The notes: a model not told the origin generated them from the letters alone. DNA of 64,000 nucleotides from Adlercreutzia sp. ZJ176 (GCF_011038975.1 NZ_JAAKEC010000004.1:62001-126000), one strand, 5' to 3'; counted from the stretch's first letter, positions 9,401 to 18,587 are shown. A program made the numbers and translations.

Positions 9401-11458
9401 CGCTGCGTCAACCTCCTGCAGGAAAGCTGCGGCCGCAAAGGCGCCGGCGGCGCGCAGCTGCGTGCGGTAGCGGTCGCGCGCCAGAAGCGCGGCGCCGAAC
9501 GCGCCCATGTTGCCGGCGATGTCGGGGCGCACGGCGTTCACCTCGGAGAGCTGCTCGAAGGCGCGCAGCACGGCGTCGTTCAGGAAGGTGCCGCCCTGCA
9601 CGATGACCTTCGTGCCCACGTCATGCGGGTCGCGGATCTTGATGACCTTGAACAGCGCGTTCTTGATGACCGAGATGGCCAGGCCCGCAGCGATGTCGCC
9701 CACCGTGGCGCCTTCCTTCTGCGCCTGCTTCACGCGCGAGTTCATGAACACGGTGCAGCGGCTGCCCAAGTCGACGGGGCGCTCGGCCTGGATGGCGGTC
9801 TTGGCGAACTCGGCCACGTCGAGGTTGAGGCCGGTGGCGAAGCTCTCGATGAAGCTGCCGCAGCCCGACGAGCACGCCTCGTTGAGCATGATGTGGTCGA
9901 TCACGCCGTCCTTCACGCGCAGGCACTTCATGTCCTGCCCGCCGATGTCGAGGATGAACTCCACGCCCGGCAGCATCTCCTGCGCGCCGCGCAGGTGCGC
10001 CACCGTCTCGATCTCGCCGGAGTCCACGCGCAGCGCCTCGAGCAGCAGCCCCTCGCCGTAGCCCGTCACCGTGGCGTGCCCGATGCGCACGAGCGGCTCG
10101 CCCGTGGCCTCGTCGCACGGCAGCGCGCGGTAGAGCTCGGCGAGCGCCGCCTTCGCGCACCCGAGCACGTCGCCCTTGTTGGAGGCGTACGTCGACCACA
10201 GAAGCGCGCCGTCCTCGCCGATGAGCGCGGCCTTGAACGTGGTCGAGCCCGCGTCGATGCCCAGGAAGGCCACGCCGCGGTAGTCCGCAAGCGACGCGCG
10301 GCGCACGCGCTCGGTGTCGTGGCGCGCCTTGAACTCGGCGTAGTCCTTGTCGTCGGCGAACAGCGGCGCCAGGCGCACCACCTCGCTCCCCTGCATGTCG
10401 CCGAGGTTCTCTAGGCGCACGAGCACGTCAGAGAGGCGCTCGGGCGCGGCGCCCTCCGCGGCGCCCGCGATGGCGCAGCCGCTCGCGACGAACAGGTGCG
10501 CGTTCTCGGGCACGATGATGGCGTCGCCCGCAAGGTCGAGCGTCTCGTAGAAGCGGCGGCGCAGCTCGGGCAGGTACTGCAAGGGGCCGCCGAGGAAGGC
10601 CACGTTGCCGCGGATGGGACGCCCGCACGCCAGGCCCGAGATGGTCTGCGTGACCACCGACTGGAAGATGGAGGCCGCGATGTCCTCCTTCTTCGCGCCC
10701 TCGTTGAGAAGCGGCTGCACGTCGGTCTTGGCGAACACGCCGCAGCGGCTCGCGATGGGGTAGATGGTGGCGTGGCTCTTCGCCAGCTCGTTCAGGCCGC
10801 CCGCGTCGGTGTTCAGAAGCGCGGCCATCTGGTCGATGAACGCGCCCGTGCCGCCCGCGCACGTGCCGTTCATGCGCTGCTCGATGCCGTTGTCGAAGTA
10901 GATGATCTTGGCGTCCTCGCCGCCGAGCTCGATGGCCACGTCGGTGGCGGGGATGAACGTCTCCACGGCCGTCTTGGACGCGATGACCTCCTGCACGAAC
11001 GTGATGCCGAGCCACTGGGACAGAAGCAGGCCGCCCGAGCCCGTGATGGCGATGGTCATGCGCTCGGCGGGGAACTGGGCGGCGGCCTCGCGCAGCACCT
11101 CGATGATGGTGGCGCGCACGTCGGCATGGTGGCGGCGGTACACCGCCCACTTCACCTCGCCGAGCGCGTCGAGCACGGCGAGCTTCACCGTGGTCGAGCC
11201 CACGTCGATGCCGAGGCGCAGAAGCCCGTCAGCCGCCGCGAGCACCGCCTCGCGCTCGGCGGCAGCCTCGGCCGCGGCTTCGGCCTCCTCCACGCGCGTC
11301 ACGCGCAGAGTGGCCGCGTCCTCGGTGGCGTCGGTGATGATCTGGACGTACTTCCTCTCCTCGCGCTTGGCGGACTTGCGCGCCGCGCGGGCGCCTCTCG
11401 CGGTCTTCCTCATGGTTCCCTTGGCTTTCTCGGATTTGTCGTTAGTCTTGTCGAACAT
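6437..11458 (-). CDS. Giant acyl-CoA dehydratase activase-related protein (two BadF/HgdC ASKHA domains, DUF2229, HgdB-like region)
   Basis: 1,673-residue cytoplasmic fusion related to the ATP-dependent activators of 2-hydroxyacyl-CoA dehydratases and benzoyl-CoA reductase. ASKHA domain 1 begins near residue 82 ([22 protein letters not shown], cluster motif [11 protein letters not shown]). ASKHA domain 2 begins near 395 ([34 protein letters not shown]). A cysteine motif CKGCSNSC lies near 767, followed by a DUF2229 region and an HgdB/benzoyl-CoA-reductase-like region. Family proteins are usually annotated without a defined substrate. Residues ~687-723 are encoded by the structured repeat at 9288-9399 and form an odd Ser/Ala/Glu linker. 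ATG at 11458 has AAGG upstream; a GTG at 11467 is the alternative. The tetR stop codon is 10 bp upstream, so the two are probably co-transcribed. Confidence 0.88.
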   Translation of the reverse strand: MFDKTNDKSEKAKGTMRKTARGARAARKSAKREERKYVQIITDATEDAATLRVTRVEEAEAAAEAAAEREAVLAAADGLLRLGIDVGSTTVKLAVLDALGEVKWAVYRRHHADVRATIIEVLREAAAQFPAERMTIAITGSGGLLLSQWLGITFVQEVIASKTAVETFIPATDVAIELGGEDAKIIYFDNGIEQRMNGTCAGGTGAFIDQMAALLNTDAGGLNELAKSHATIYPIASRCGVFAKTDVQPLLNEGAKKEDIAASIFQSVVTQTISGLACGRPIRGNVAFLGGPLQYLPELRRRFYETLDLAGDAIIVPENAHLFVASGCAIAGAAEGAAPERLSDVLVRLENLGDMQGSEVVRLAPLFADDKDYAEFKARHDTERVRRASLADYRGVAFLGIDAGSTTFKAALIGEDGALLWSTYASNKGDVLGCAKAALAELYRALPCDEATGEPLVRIGHATVTGYGEGLLLEALRVDSGEIETVAHLRGAQEMLPGVEFILDIGGQDMKCLRVKDGVIDHIMLNEACSSGCGSFIESFATGLNLDVAEFAKTAIQAERPVDLGSRCTVFMNSRVKQAQKEGATVGDIAAGLAISVIKNALFKVIKIRDPHDVGTKVIVQGGTFLNDAVLRAFEQLSEVNAVRPDIAGNMGAFGAALLARDRYRTQLRAAGAFAAAAFLQEVDAAGEGLGGAHQASSARAESAGGAFERAGLSERLSSTEPLAGDSASAAGASEPLAGGSAAAAPASSLLSLEDIEALAPTHRTVRCKGCSNSCLLTVNDFGRDEETGKHRRFITGNRCEKGESLGVGAAKSDVPNLFEYKSRRLFDHYAPLAADEARRGTVGIPRALNMYENYPFWFTFFTNLGYRVILSDPSTKKTYEAGIESMPSESVCYPAKLSHGHIMNLLDKHPDFIWMPCSKWERQEDDTAGNHFNCPIVASYPEALRLNIDELRVSDTKFVSPWLPYDNKEHLKKRLFVELSQNFAEEAGVARAPLTQAEVDAAVDAAWAEDEAFKRDIRTKGTETLAWMEETGTHGIVLAGRPYHQDPEINHAIPELLTSFGLAVLTEDSIAHLGQLERPIRVVDQWMYHTRLYAAAKVATQRRDLDLIQLNSFGCGLDALTTDQVQEVLEAAGKVYTVLKIDEVSNLGAARIRVRSLLAALKDQADREAEAASDAAAEGRACPAASINLDDIDKLVPESFTEKADGVVRAAQVAQREGESTEFARPQFTPEMKEAGYTILAPQMAPYHFELLVPIFGRFGYNVKLLPSVDHGAVDAGLKYVNNDICYPSILVTGQIMEAVMSGEYDTDKLAVLITQTGGGCRATNYIALIRKALKSVGLGHIPVIALSFKDLGEVNPGFNITPKMLLQAVYALCYGDLLMQCLYRTRPYEVEPGSAERLFDHWMAACKSQLAEGVTRGGFKRTVNAIVEDFDTLPLAGEGTKPRVGVVGEILVKFHPTANNQIVDVIEREGCEAVVPGLIEFFLFGIAGAIFQKDPLGRSSKGAVGSRMALEVIAKFRKPVTDALKRSQRFEPAADIYELAEYASQILSLCNSMGEGWLLTAEMVELVRNGCPNVVCTQPFACLPNHVVGKAVIKELRRQYPESNIVAVDYDPGASEVNQLNRIKLMIAVAKANLAAKEKEARTSRDAHRDAPAQPTRERESDSVSYVEIKA
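9288..9399 (-). repeat. Structured palindromic element, copy A (in frame inside the activase gene)
   Basis: Outer arms 9288-9300 and 9387-9399 (GCGAGGGGCTCGG and its complement) and inner hairpin arms 9334-9343 and 9347-9356 are perfect. Between them lie two blocks identical or nearly so to copy B at 29221-29336 when read on the minus strand (starts GTGCTCACCAAGCG and GCGAGCAGGACTGTC). The stems of the two copies differ in sequence but both pair. The element adds about 37 in-frame codons to the host gene. A 16-bp word (CCCGCGAGGGGCTCGG) from its edge recurs about 42 bp away at 9243-9258. Confidence 0.85.
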
Positions 11459-11468
11459 GGTCCTCACC

Positions 11469-12080
11469 TTAGAGCTTGATCGATTCGCCGGGCTTTATGA
11501 ACAGAAGGCGCATGACGATGCGCGCCATGTCCTCGGAGCTCTCCTGCATGCCGCGCTCCAGCCACCGCACGATGACGCCCAGATACGCCGACGCGTAGAA
11601 CGCCACGTAGTAGTCGACGAACGGCGCGGGGTCGCTGCGGTAGCGCTCGTGCAGAAGCCCCAGGATGATGTCGGTGCACAGCGTGTCGCGCAAGCGCTGG
11701 CCGAAGCGCGCGTCGCCGCGCGGGCCGAGCATCGCGCGCAGGAAGTCGCCCTGCTCGCGCAGGTGGTCGAACAGCTCGACGAGCAGCGGCAGCGGCTCGC
11801 GCGATGCCTTGAGCTTCGCCAGGTCGAGCAGCGTGAGCTTGGACATCTCGCCGCGGAACTGGCGCAGGTCGCCCATGACCTCGTCCTCGAGCTGGGCGAG
11901 CAGGTCCTCCTTGTCGCGGAAGTGGTTGTAGAACGTGCCGCGGTTGAGGTCGGCGCGAGCGCACAGGTCGTTCACCGTGAAGCCGTCGAGCCCGCGCTCC
12001 TCGGTGAGCGCGATGAGCGCAGCGCGCAGCGCACGGCGCGAGCGCGTGATGCGGCGGTCGGTGCAACCGTCGGACGTCAT
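11469..12080 (-). CDS. TetR-family transcriptional regulator
   Basis: 203-residue one-component regulator. The helix-turn-helix region is clear ([33 protein letters not shown]); the C-terminal half is the variable ligand/dimerisation domain. The frame begins at 12080. A near-perfect 23-bp palindrome overlapping the promoter lies just upstream (12108-12130), so autoregulation is likely. The gene heads the operon with the giant activase, rsmI and the YgjP-like peptidase, which suggests that the activase is an inducible function. Confidence 0.93.
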   Translation of the reverse strand: MTSDGCTDRRITRSRRALRAALIALTEERGLDGFTVNDLCARADLNRGTFYNHFRDKEDLLAQLEDEVMGDLRQFRGEMSKLTLLDLAKLKASREPLPLLVELFDHLREQGDFLRAMLGPRGDARFGQRLRDTLCTDIILGLLHERYRSDPAPFVDYYVAFYASAYLGVIVRWLERGMQESSEDMARIVMRLLFIKPGESIKL

Positions 12081-12107
12081 GCGGTCCCCTCTTCGACGTC
12101 AAGGCCA

Positions 12108-12153
12108 ATAATCAACACGATGTTCATTATAGCGAGAACGGGGCGGCCCGTCA
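12108..12153 (-). promoter_or_regulatory. TetR operator overlapping the tetR-activase promoter
   Basis: Arms ATAATCAACA (12108-12117) and TGTTCATTAT (12121-12130) are inverted repeats with one mismatch around CGA. On the minus strand the -10 box TATAAT (12126-12131) overlaps the right arm, and CTGACG at 12148-12153 is a 16-bp-spaced -35 candidate. The geometry is that of an autorepressing TetR. Confidence 0.75.
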
Positions 12154-12171
12154 GCCCTTGCGGGCGCCCCC

Positions 12172-12378
12172 GTGCAGAAAAACAGCGGCGTTTTGGCAGA
12201 AATTTACAGATATTTGTCACTCGGAAGGCAACGAGGGGCTCTTTTCTCGCAGATCACCCCGCTTTCACTAGCAAAACCGCAGGTCGCATTTTTTTCGATA
12301 GACCGGAAGAGCGCTCATCTTGCTGCGAAAAGACCAATATCTGAAGATTTCTGCCAAAATGGGCGCTGAGAATTGCAC
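12172..12378. repeat. 207-bp intergenic element with long imperfect terminal inverted repeats (MITE-like)
   Basis: Core arms 12191-12218 and 12332-12359 are 28 bp long with three mismatches (both begin TTTTGGCAGAAAT when read inward). Shorter homology continues outward (GTGCA...CAGCG at 12172-12187, and its complement at 12364-12378). The interior is A+T-richer than the surrounding genes and has no convincing ORF. It fills most of the gap between the MATE and tetR genes (12081-12427). No target-site duplication could be confirmed by eye. Confidence 0.65.
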
Positions 12379-12427
12379 GCCGGGACGCCCCCCGCGCCAG
12401 CGGGCGGCGCTCGACGAAGCAGGCGCC

Positions 12428-13807
12428 CTACGCCAGCGGACGGCGCCTCTTCTTGCGCGCCTTCCCCGGGCGGGGCTTCATGAAGCCGTAGACGTCGCCG
12501 AGGCCGAGCATGAACGCGAGGGTGACCACGAGCGCCACCAGCTCGGCCGCGGGCGTGGCAAACCAGATGCCCTGCGGGCCGAACGCAAGCGGCAGCAAGA
12601 GCACCGCGGCGACCTCGAACACCAGCGTGCGCAGAAACGAGATGGCCGCCGACACCAGGCCGTTGTTGAGGGCGGTGAACAGCGCCGAGCCGTACACGCA
12701 GAAGCCCATGAGCAGGTACGTCAGCGCGTAGATACGAAACGCGCGCTCCGTGAGCGCGCAAAGCTCGGGGTCGTACCCCACGAACACCTGCGCCAACGCG
12801 CCCGCGCTCGCCTGCGCCAGCGCGAACATGCCCACGCCGCCCGCCGCCACGAACGCCATGCTCTTCCTGAACAGGCTGCGCATCTCGACGTGGTTGCACG
12901 CGCCGAGCTGGAAGCTCATGAGCGGCGAGGTCCCCATCGCGTACCCCATGAACATCGCGCCGAACACCATGGCCACGTACATGATGACGCCATAGGCCGC
13001 CACGCCGTCCTCGCCGATCAGGCGCAGCAGCTGGAAGTTGTAGAGCATGGCCACCAGCGACATGGCGATGTTGCTCACCATCTCGGACGACCCGTTCACG
13101 CAGGCGCGCGCCAGCACGCGGCCCTCGAGACGCGTGCGCCCTAGGCGCAGGAAGCTCGCGTTCTTGCGCGCGAAGTAGAGAAGCGGCACGCCGCCGCCGA
13201 TGAGCTCGCCGATCGACGTGGCGATGGAGGCGCCCACCACGCCCCAGCCGAACACGCCGATGAACAGCGCGTCGAGCGCCATGTTCGCGACGCCGGCCGC
13301 AACCACCACGCAGAAGCCCAGCTGGGGCTTGCCCGCCACCACGAAGAAGCTCTGGAACACGTACTGGAGCATGAAGAACGGGAGCGACAGCAGCGCGATG
13401 AGGCCGTAGACCACAGCAAGCTCGAGCATCTCGCCGCTCGCCCCCATGAGCTGGTACAGCGGGCGCAGGACGAAGGCGCCGACCACCGCGAGCACCACGC
13501 CGATGAAAAGCGTCGCGTACACGAGCAGCGAGAAGTAGCGGTTCGCGCGCTCGTCGTCGCGCTCGCCGCGCGTCTTCGCCACGATGGCGCTGCCGCCCGC
13601 GCCGATCATGAACCCCACCGAGCTCAGCACCATGAGGATGGGCATCGCCCAGTTCACGGCGGCGAGCGCGGTCTTGCCGGCGAAGTTCGACACGAACAGC
13701 CCGTCCACGATGCCGTAGATGGAGGTGAAGATCATCATCGCGATGGACGGCGCAGCGTACCTCAGAAGCTGGGGCATGCTGAAGTGCCTGCCCATGTCAA
13801 CGGCCAT
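12428..13807 (-). CDS. MATE-family multidrug/cation exporter
   Basis: 459-residue inner-membrane protein with about 12 hydrophobic segments and the two-fold internal organisation of MATE/NorM transporters (early SIAMMIFTSIYGIVDGLFVSNF, WAMPILMVLSSVGFMIGAGGSA). These pumps export drugs or metabolites using Na+ or H+. The start is the ATG at 13807, preceded by AAGGAG 9 nt upstream; the frame continues to 14785 but runs antisense through the neighbouring gene, so that extension is rejected. The C-terminus ends in a lysine/arginine-rich tail. Confidence 0.9.
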   Translation of the reverse strand: MAVDMGRHFSMPQLLRYAAPSIAMMIFTSIYGIVDGLFVSNFAGKTALAAVNWAMPILMVLSSVGFMIGAGGSAIVAKTRGERDDERANRYFSLLVYATLFIGVVLAVVGAFVLRPLYQLMGASGEMLELAVVYGLIALLSLPFFMLQYVFQSFFVVAGKPQLGFCVVVAAGVANMALDALFIGVFGWGVVGASIATSIGELIGGGVPLLYFARKNASFLRLGRTRLEGRVLARACVNGSSEMVSNIAMSLVAMLYNFQLLRLIGEDGVAAYGVIMYVAMVFGAMFMGYAMGTSPLMSFQLGACNHVEMRSLFRKSMAFVAAGGVGMFALAQASAGALAQVFVGYDPELCALTERAFRIYALTYLLMGFCVYGSALFTALNNGLVSAAISFLRTLVFEVAAVLLLPLAFGPQGIWFATPAAELVALVVTLAFMLGLGDVYGFMKPRPGKARKKRRRPLA

Positions 13808-14011
13808 GACGGGAAACTCCTTAGGGGTCGAGGTGCGGAAGGCGGCGCGCAAGCGGCCGCGCCGGCGGCCAGACGTGGTCGCGGTGCCCATTGTAACCCA
13901 AAGCCCCGATGGGTAAAGGGGCTCCGCCTGCGCGCGCCTTCCCCGCGAACCGCTCCGCAAGCCGCGAAATGCCCTACAATGGACCGAGTGAAACCTGCAG
14001 AAGGGACTTCC

Positions 14012-15502
14012 ATGGCAACCTCGGGAAGCAAGCCCACGCGTCGCAAGCCCAACCCCGCGGCGCGCCCCCAAGCCGCGCGACCGGCGCGGACGCCGCAGCC
14101 CGCGCAGCCCCAAGCCGCACGTCAGACGCGGGCGTCTCAGCCTGCCCAGCCCCGCGGCGCGCAGGCCGACCGCGCGGCCCGACCGTCGCAGCCCGCAGGC
14201 CGCTCCCCCCGACCGCAGCCCGCGCGACCGGCGCGGGCGCCGCAGCCCGCAACGCGCTCCTCCTCCCCGCGCCCCCGGGCGCAGGCATCGCAGCGCGCGC
14301 TTCCCCTCAGGGAGTCTGGCGCGCTCCCCGTCAGGGGGCTCGTCATCCTCATCGCCCTCATCGCCGCCGCGGCGCTCCTCTTCTCCGTCGGGAGCTGCGC
14401 CGCCAACGCCCTGTTCGGCCCCAGCCCCGCCGCTGCGCCCGAGGCTGCGGCGAGCGAGCAGCGCGTGAGCTTCGCAGCCGTCGGCGACAACCTGCCCGAG
14501 ATCAACGCCGCCGCCTACGCCGACGCACTCGCCGGCGAGGAGGGCGACGGCCTCTATGACTACGCGCCCATCTACGCGAACGTCAAGCCCCTCGTCGAGG
14601 CCGCTGACCTCGCCTACGTGAAGCAGGAGACGCACCTGGGCGGCGACGAGATCGGCCCGCGCGGCTGGCCGTCGTTCAACACTACCGACGCCATGGCCGA
14701 CGCCATCGTGGCAACCGGGTTCGACCTGGTGGCCTCCGCGTCGAACCACGCCTACGACTGGGGGACCTACGGCGCGGTAGAGCACTCGCGCAGCGTGTGG
14801 AACGCCCAGCCCGTGGCCTTCACGGGCACCGCCTCAAGCGCTGAGGAAGCCGCGCAGCTCGCGACCGTCGAGCGCGAGGGCATCACGTTCGCGCTGCTCG
14901 ACTACACCTACGGCGTGAACGGCTTCGATCCCTCCGAACTGCCCGCCCACGCGGTGAACTTCATCGACGAGGAGCGCATCCGCGCCGACGTCGCCGCCGC
15001 GCACGAGACAGCCGACGTCGTGCTCGTGGCCATGCACTGGGGAACCGAGAACCTGATGGAGGCCGACGCCGAGCAGCAGCGCCTCGCCAAGCTGCTCGCC
15101 GACCTCGAGGTTGACGTGGTGCTCGGCTCGCATCCGCACGTCATCGGCCCGCTCGAGTGGGTGGAGGGCGAGACGGGGCACCAGGCGCTCGTGGCGTACT
15201 CGCTGGGCAACTTCCTGTCGCACCACGACACCCCTCACGTGAAGAACGAGCTGGAGGGCATGCTCACCTGCGACTTCGTGAAGGACGCGGAGAGCGGGGA
15301 CGTGCGCGTGGAGAACGCGGCGTGGACCCCGCTCGTGAACCACACCGACGAGGACGGCAGCTTCAGCATCTACCCCTTGGGCGACTACACCCCCGAGCTC
15401 GCCGCCCGTCACACCCTCCTGGGCCAGGAGGAGGACCCCCTCGGGCAGCTGAACGCCCTCACGGACCAGACCATCGGCGACAAGTTCCCCATCAATAGGT
15501 AG
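14012..15502 (+). CDS. CapA-family putative phosphoesterase (capsule/poly-gamma-glutamate type), membrane-anchored
   Basis: 496 residues. The first ~105 are Pro/Ala/Arg/Gln-rich and probably disordered in the cytoplasm. One transmembrane helix follows (about 109-126, GLVILIALIAAAALLF), then an extracytoplasmic CapA/PGA_cap domain of the metallophosphatase superfamily: VSFAAVGDN, SASNHAYDWG, MHWGTE and GSHPHVIGPLEW carry the expected metal ligands. It may act in cell-envelope polymer synthesis or remodelling, but no other capsule genes are nearby. AAGGGA lies 6 nt before the ATG. Its 3' end overlaps the convergent torD-like gene by 11 bp. Confidence 0.88.
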   Translation: MATSGSKPTRRKPNPAARPQAARPARTPQPAQPQAARQTRASQPAQPRGAQADRAARPSQPAGRSPRPQPARPARAPQPATRSSSPRPRAQASQRALPLRESGALPVRGLVILIALIAAAALLFSVGSCAANALFGPSPAAAPEAAASEQRVSFAAVGDNLPEINAAAYADALAGEEGDGLYDYAPIYANVKPLVEAADLAYVKQETHLGGDEIGPRGWPSFNTTDAMADAIVATGFDLVASASNHAYDWGTYGAVEHSRSVWNAQPVAFTGTASSAEEAAQLATVEREGITFALLDYTYGVNGFDPSELPAHAVNFIDEERIRADVAAAHETADVVLVAMHWGTENLMEADAEQQRLAKLLADLEVDVVLGSHPHVIGPLEWVEGETGHQALVAYSLGNFLSHHDTPHVKNELEGMLTCDFVKDAESGDVRVENAAWTPLVNHTDEDGSFSIYPLGDYTPELAARHTLLGQEEDPLGQLNALTDQTIGDKFPINR

Positions 15503-16295
15503 CCCCGCACCCCACGAAAGCCGCAAGGAGCTGGGCAGCGGCAACGTAGAGCGGATGGCGCGCCTCGTCAGCGAGCCGTGCGGCGAAACCCGGCATCCAC
15601 GCGAGCACGTGCTCGTTGAGGAGCTCGTCGTAGGCGGCGGCCGGCGAGCCTCCTGGGAGCTCGCCCTCGGAGCCCCCGCCCCCAGCTGCCCCTCCCGCGG
15701 CCTGCACGGCGAGGCGGCACATGAGCTCGAGCTCGGTGGCGACGTGGTCGAGCGGCTCGTTGGTGCCCTCGGGCCTCCCCAGGCCGCACGCGCGGCAGAA
15801 GCGCTCCACCTCCATGGAGTGCGGGTTCACGAACAGAAGAGCCGGCACGCCCTCGGCCTGCGCGCGCCACACGCCCTCGTAGGGCGAGCACGCCGGCTCG
15901 GGCGCGCCCACGAACAGGCGCGTCGCCTCAGGGCGCAGCGCGCGCAGGAGCTCCTCGGCGCTCGGGGCCGGACGGCTCCCGGCCGCAGCCGGGCTCGCGC
16001 CCGCGGCCCCGTCCGCGCCAGGGCCCTCGCAGCCCGCGCCCGCGTGCTCCCCCTCCGCGCTCGGAAGGCCCGCGCCGAAGCCCCCGGGCAGCGCGAGCCC
16101 GAGCGCCGCCGCTATCTCACGTGCGGCGTCGAGCCATTCTCCCGACGCCGCGGCCTCGGCCAGCGTCGCGCCCGGGTAGCGCAGCGTCAGCGCCAGAAGC
16201 TCGCAGGCCGCAGCCCGCACCGCCCATGCTTCCGTAATCTCAGCATCAGGGCGCGCGCCGCGGGCCGTGTCCCCAACGTCCTGCGCTGCCCTCAT
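15492..16295 (-). CDS. TorD/DmsD-family molybdoenzyme maturation chaperone
   Basis: Cytoplasmic chaperone of 267 residues that would bind the Tat signal of the molybdoenzyme encoded in the same operon and hold it for cofactor insertion. All-helical TorD-like sequence with the typical central stretch (FVGAPEPACSPYEGVW, LFVNPHSMEVERFCRACGL, DHVATELELMCRLA). Two alanine/glycine-rich inserts make it longer than usual (~200-220). I start it at the ATG at 16295; the longer frame runs antisense-like through the gene upstream. Last gene of the six-gene module. Confidence 0.85.
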   Translation of the reverse strand: MRAAQDVGDTARGARPDAEITEAWAVRAAACELLALTLRYPGATLAEAAASGEWLDAAREIAAALGLALPGGFGAGLPSAEGEHAGAGCEGPGADGAAGASPAAAGSRPAPSAEELLRALRPEATRLFVGAPEPACSPYEGVWRAQAEGVPALLFVNPHSMEVERFCRACGLGRPEGTNEPLDHVATELELMCRLAVQAAGGAAGGGGSEGELPGGSPAAAYDELLNEHVLAWMPGFAARLADEARHPLYVAAAQLLAAFVGCGATY

Positions 16296-16302
16296 CTTGC
16301 CA

Positions 16303-16809
16303 TCACTTTCCACAGGAGCCCTCCTTCTCAATCGAAGCGACGTCCCGACCGCTGCATTCGCCCCGTCCGTCACGATCACCCTGGCCACCCTGCCGCCACA
16401 GGCGAACCGCCAGCACAGCGTTCGCCGCCATGTGCACCAGAAGCAGCGCGAACAGCACCTTCGCCGAAGCTGCGTGCAGCGGGTTCCAAAAATAGTACCC
16501 TCCGACGTACAGACCGAAGGCCGGCAGCACTGCACCCGACACCATCAGCCCGGACACGACGCACGCAGCCAATGCCATCATGAGCAGCACGTCGAGCGCA
16601 AGTCGTCCGTGCCGCGCGACCGCAACGTCATCGCGCAGCGAGCGCGCCGCATCAACCGCCCAGTCAACGTGCTGCACAACATGCGCGAGTAGCAGCACGA
16701 GCACGCCCAATCCTAGCCACTCATGCACTGACACGCCCGTGATCTGGGGCAGCGACACAATGGCATACGCAAGCAGCACAATTGCGTCAACTATCAGGAT
16801 CTTGCGCAC
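16303..16809 (-). CDS. DUF4405-like four-helix membrane protein, probable b-type cytochrome
   Basis: 168 residues with about four hydrophobic helices and paired histidines in the pattern expected for heme b (HEWLGLGVLVLLLAHVVQHVDW, then HAASAKVLFALLLVHMAANAV). The DUF4405 assignment is by pattern only. In this operon it could pass electrons between the quinone pool or NrfD subunit and the small CX4CH protein encoded immediately upstream. The start is GTG at 16809, 6 bp after the preceding stop codon. The polar C-terminal tail (~35 residues) is glycine/arginine-rich. Confidence 0.75.
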   Translation of the reverse strand: MRKILIVDAIVLLAYAIVSLPQITGVSVHEWLGLGVLVLLLAHVVQHVDWAVDAARSLRDDVAVARHGRLALDVLLMMALAACVVSGLMVSGAVLPAFGLYVGGYYFWNPLHAASAKVLFALLLVHMAANAVLAVRLWRQGGQGDRDGRGECSGRDVASIEKEGSCGK

Positions 16810-16815
16810 CTTCGC

Positions 16816-17181
16816 TCACCTCACCTTCCGCACCACGAACGCGAGCGCCAGCACGAGCACTACCGGCGCCACCACCCACAGGTTCAGGCTCGCGTCGGAA
16901 GCTTGGTGGTAGCGGCCGCGCAGGGTGTCCCACGCATGGCACTCCACGCTCGCGCAGCCCGCCTCGGGGCAGACCATCTCGTGGACGCCGTCGGGCTCGG
17001 GCACGTCGTCGTAGCCGTGGCAGGTGCCGCTCGCGCAGCCCGTGGCCGGGCACGCCGACTCGGGCGTGACCGCCCGCGGCGCCACGGCGCCGGGCCCGCC
17101 CTGGGCCATTGCCCCCGCGCCGAGCACGCACGCACACGCGAGCGCGAACACCGCGAGCGTCACCGCTATTTTCCTCGCCAT
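16816..17181 (-). CDS. Small exported CX4CH protein, probable diheme cytochrome c-like subunit
   Basis: 121 residues: N-terminal signal peptide (MARKIAVTLAVFALACACVL), a short extracytoplasmic part and a C-terminal membrane helix. The soluble part repeats a block, CPATGCASGTCH and CPEAGCASVECH, that is, C-x4-C-x4-CH twice. CX4CH is a known variant of the heme c attachment motif, for example in tetraheme cytochromes c3; no standard CXXCH is present. The extra upstream cysteine in each block is unexplained. I chose the ATG at 17181 because GGTGAGG precedes it; an ATG at 17208 has no well-placed site. Its place in the operon suggests an electron-transfer subunit of the molybdoenzyme complex. Confidence 0.7.
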   Translation of the reverse strand: MARKIAVTLAVFALACACVLGAGAMAQGGPGAVAPRAVTPESACPATGCASGTCHGYDDVPEPDGVHEMVCPEAGCASVECHAWDTLRGRYHQASDASLNLWVVAPVVLVLALAFVVRKVR

Positions 17182-17293
17182 ACGCGCCTCACCTTCCCGA
17201 ACCTTCATCCTAGCTGCGCGGCCATCCCCGGCCCCGGCAGCCGCCGCTCCTTCGCCCCGCTCATCCCACCACGAAGGCGGGCAGGGCGAAGGA

Positions 17294-17328
17294 GGCAGGC
17301 GGAGCTGGGAGGGTCAGCTCCGCCTGCC
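17294..17328 (-). promoter_or_regulatory. Strong intercistronic hairpin between the NrfD and CX4CH genes
   Basis: Arms 17294-17307 and 17315-17328 (GGCAGGCGGAGCTG and its complement) pair perfectly over 14 bp with a 7-nt loop. On the minus strand it lies just after the NrfD stop codon and is followed by TCCTTC rather than a U-run. It may attenuate transcription or stabilise the upstream mRNA, so the downstream three genes may be expressed at a lower level. Confidence 0.6.
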
Positions 17329-17342
17329 AAGCCGTCAAGCCG

Positions 17343-18569
17343 CTATTCCTCTTCCCCAGCCGGCTTGAGCGGCAGGTACTTCAAGCCGAGGCAGAGCAGA
17401 AGCCCGCCGAGCGCCACCACGCCGAGCACGATGCCGAGCTCGAGCATAGTAGGAGCGTACACCAATCCCTGATACACGCCCGCCATGCCAGCGTCCCAGT
17501 TTGTCGCCGCCATCGGCGTCAAGGCAGAAGCGTAGTCCAGATTCGGAATCTGGAAACCGCCCACCAGAAGCTGGATGCGCTTGAAAAGGATGCCTACGAT
17601 GGCAGCCACTGATGCAGCTACGATCAAGCCATTTTTGCGCAGGGAGGGCACGAAGCACACCACGGCACACGCAACGCACAGCACGATCTCACCCCAGAAG
17701 AAAGGGGCGAGCGGACCGGCGACCAGCATGGCGACCACCTCGGCACCTGATCCGTTCGGAAACGCACTTGTCAGGAGATCGCAGCCGAAGAAGTACAGAT
17801 CGACGCACACGAACGCGCCAAGCATCTTCGCGAGCTTCTCCACGTTAGCCTGATCGACGGCCAGGTACCCCACGCGACGCAGCGCGATCACCACCACGAG
17901 CACGAGCGCGGTGCCGCACACGAGCGCGGAGCTCACGAACCACGGGCCGAGGAGCGCCGTGTGCCAGAGCTCATGGGACTGCTGCAGGCCGAAGATCCAG
18001 GCCGTCACGGAGTGCACGAGCACGGCGCACACGAGCGCCACCACGGCGATCACGCGCAGGGCGGTGTGGCTGACCTTGCCCGCCTCGGCGCGCACCTGCG
18101 CCCACAAATACACGATCGACAGGATCAAGTAGGTGCCCAGCACGATGATGTCCCACATCAGCGGGCTCCCCAGGTTGGAGTAGATGAAAAGCTCCCATAC
18201 GCGGAAGGGCTGGCCCATGTCCACCACCACGAACCCGATGGCGAGCACCGTGCAGCAAATCGACGTCCACACGGCAACCTTCGAGATGCCGCCGAAACCC
18301 TTCATGCCGAACGCCTTGGGCACCGAGCTGATGATGAGACCGCCAGCCGACAGGCCCACGAGGAACATGAACATCGTGATGTAGGCACCCCACGAGTCAA
18401 GGTTGCGCATGCCCGTCTGCACCATGCCGCCGGTGAGCTGCACGATCCACAGCGCCACGCCGCAAACCGCGAGCAGCGCGCACACGCCAATGGCGATGTT
18501 GAGGCCCTTGCCCCCGTACCTGGCAGCAGGAGCCTTGGCTGCCTTCGCAGCCGAAGTATTCTCAGACAT
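17343..18569 (-). CDS. NrfD/PsrC-type membrane anchor of a molybdoenzyme complex
   Basis: 408-residue integral membrane protein with roughly ten hydrophobic helices. It matches NrfD/PsrC quinone-interacting subunits (early WGAYITMFMFLVGLSAGGLIISSVPKAFG, then DMGQPFRVWELF). In such complexes it exchanges electrons with menaquinone and passes them to the four-cluster ferredoxin encoded 18 bp upstream. It belongs with the Tat-exported molybdoenzyme. A strong hairpin follows the gene. Confidence 0.9.
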   Translation of the reverse strand: MSENTSAAKAAKAPAARYGGKGLNIAIGVCALLAVCGVALWIVQLTGGMVQTGMRNLDSWGAYITMFMFLVGLSAGGLIISSVPKAFGMKGFGGISKVAVWTSICCTVLAIGFVVVDMGQPFRVWELFIYSNLGSPLMWDIIVLGTYLILSIVYLWAQVRAEAGKVSHTALRVIAVVALVCAVLVHSVTAWIFGLQQSHELWHTALLGPWFVSSALVCGTALVLVVVIALRRVGYLAVDQANVEKLAKMLGAFVCVDLYFFGCDLLTSAFPNGSGAEVVAMLVAGPLAPFFWGEIVLCVACAVVCFVPSLRKNGLIVAASVAAIVGILFKRIQLLVGGFQIPNLDYASALTPMAATNWDAGMAGVYQGLVYAPTMLELGIVLGVVALGGLLLCLGLKYLPLKPAGEEE

Positions 18570-18587
18570 GTTTGTTCTCCTTTTCGC

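Noticed and set aside
12172-12378. Riboswitch for the tetR or MATE gene
   Set aside because: The arms are too far apart and too nearly identical for a typical aptamer, and the element lies upstream of the tetR promoter, not in its leader.
13808-14785. N-terminal extension of the MATE gene frame
   Set aside because: It runs antisense through the CapA-like gene. A good Shine-Dalgarno and the first membrane helix mark the start at 13807.
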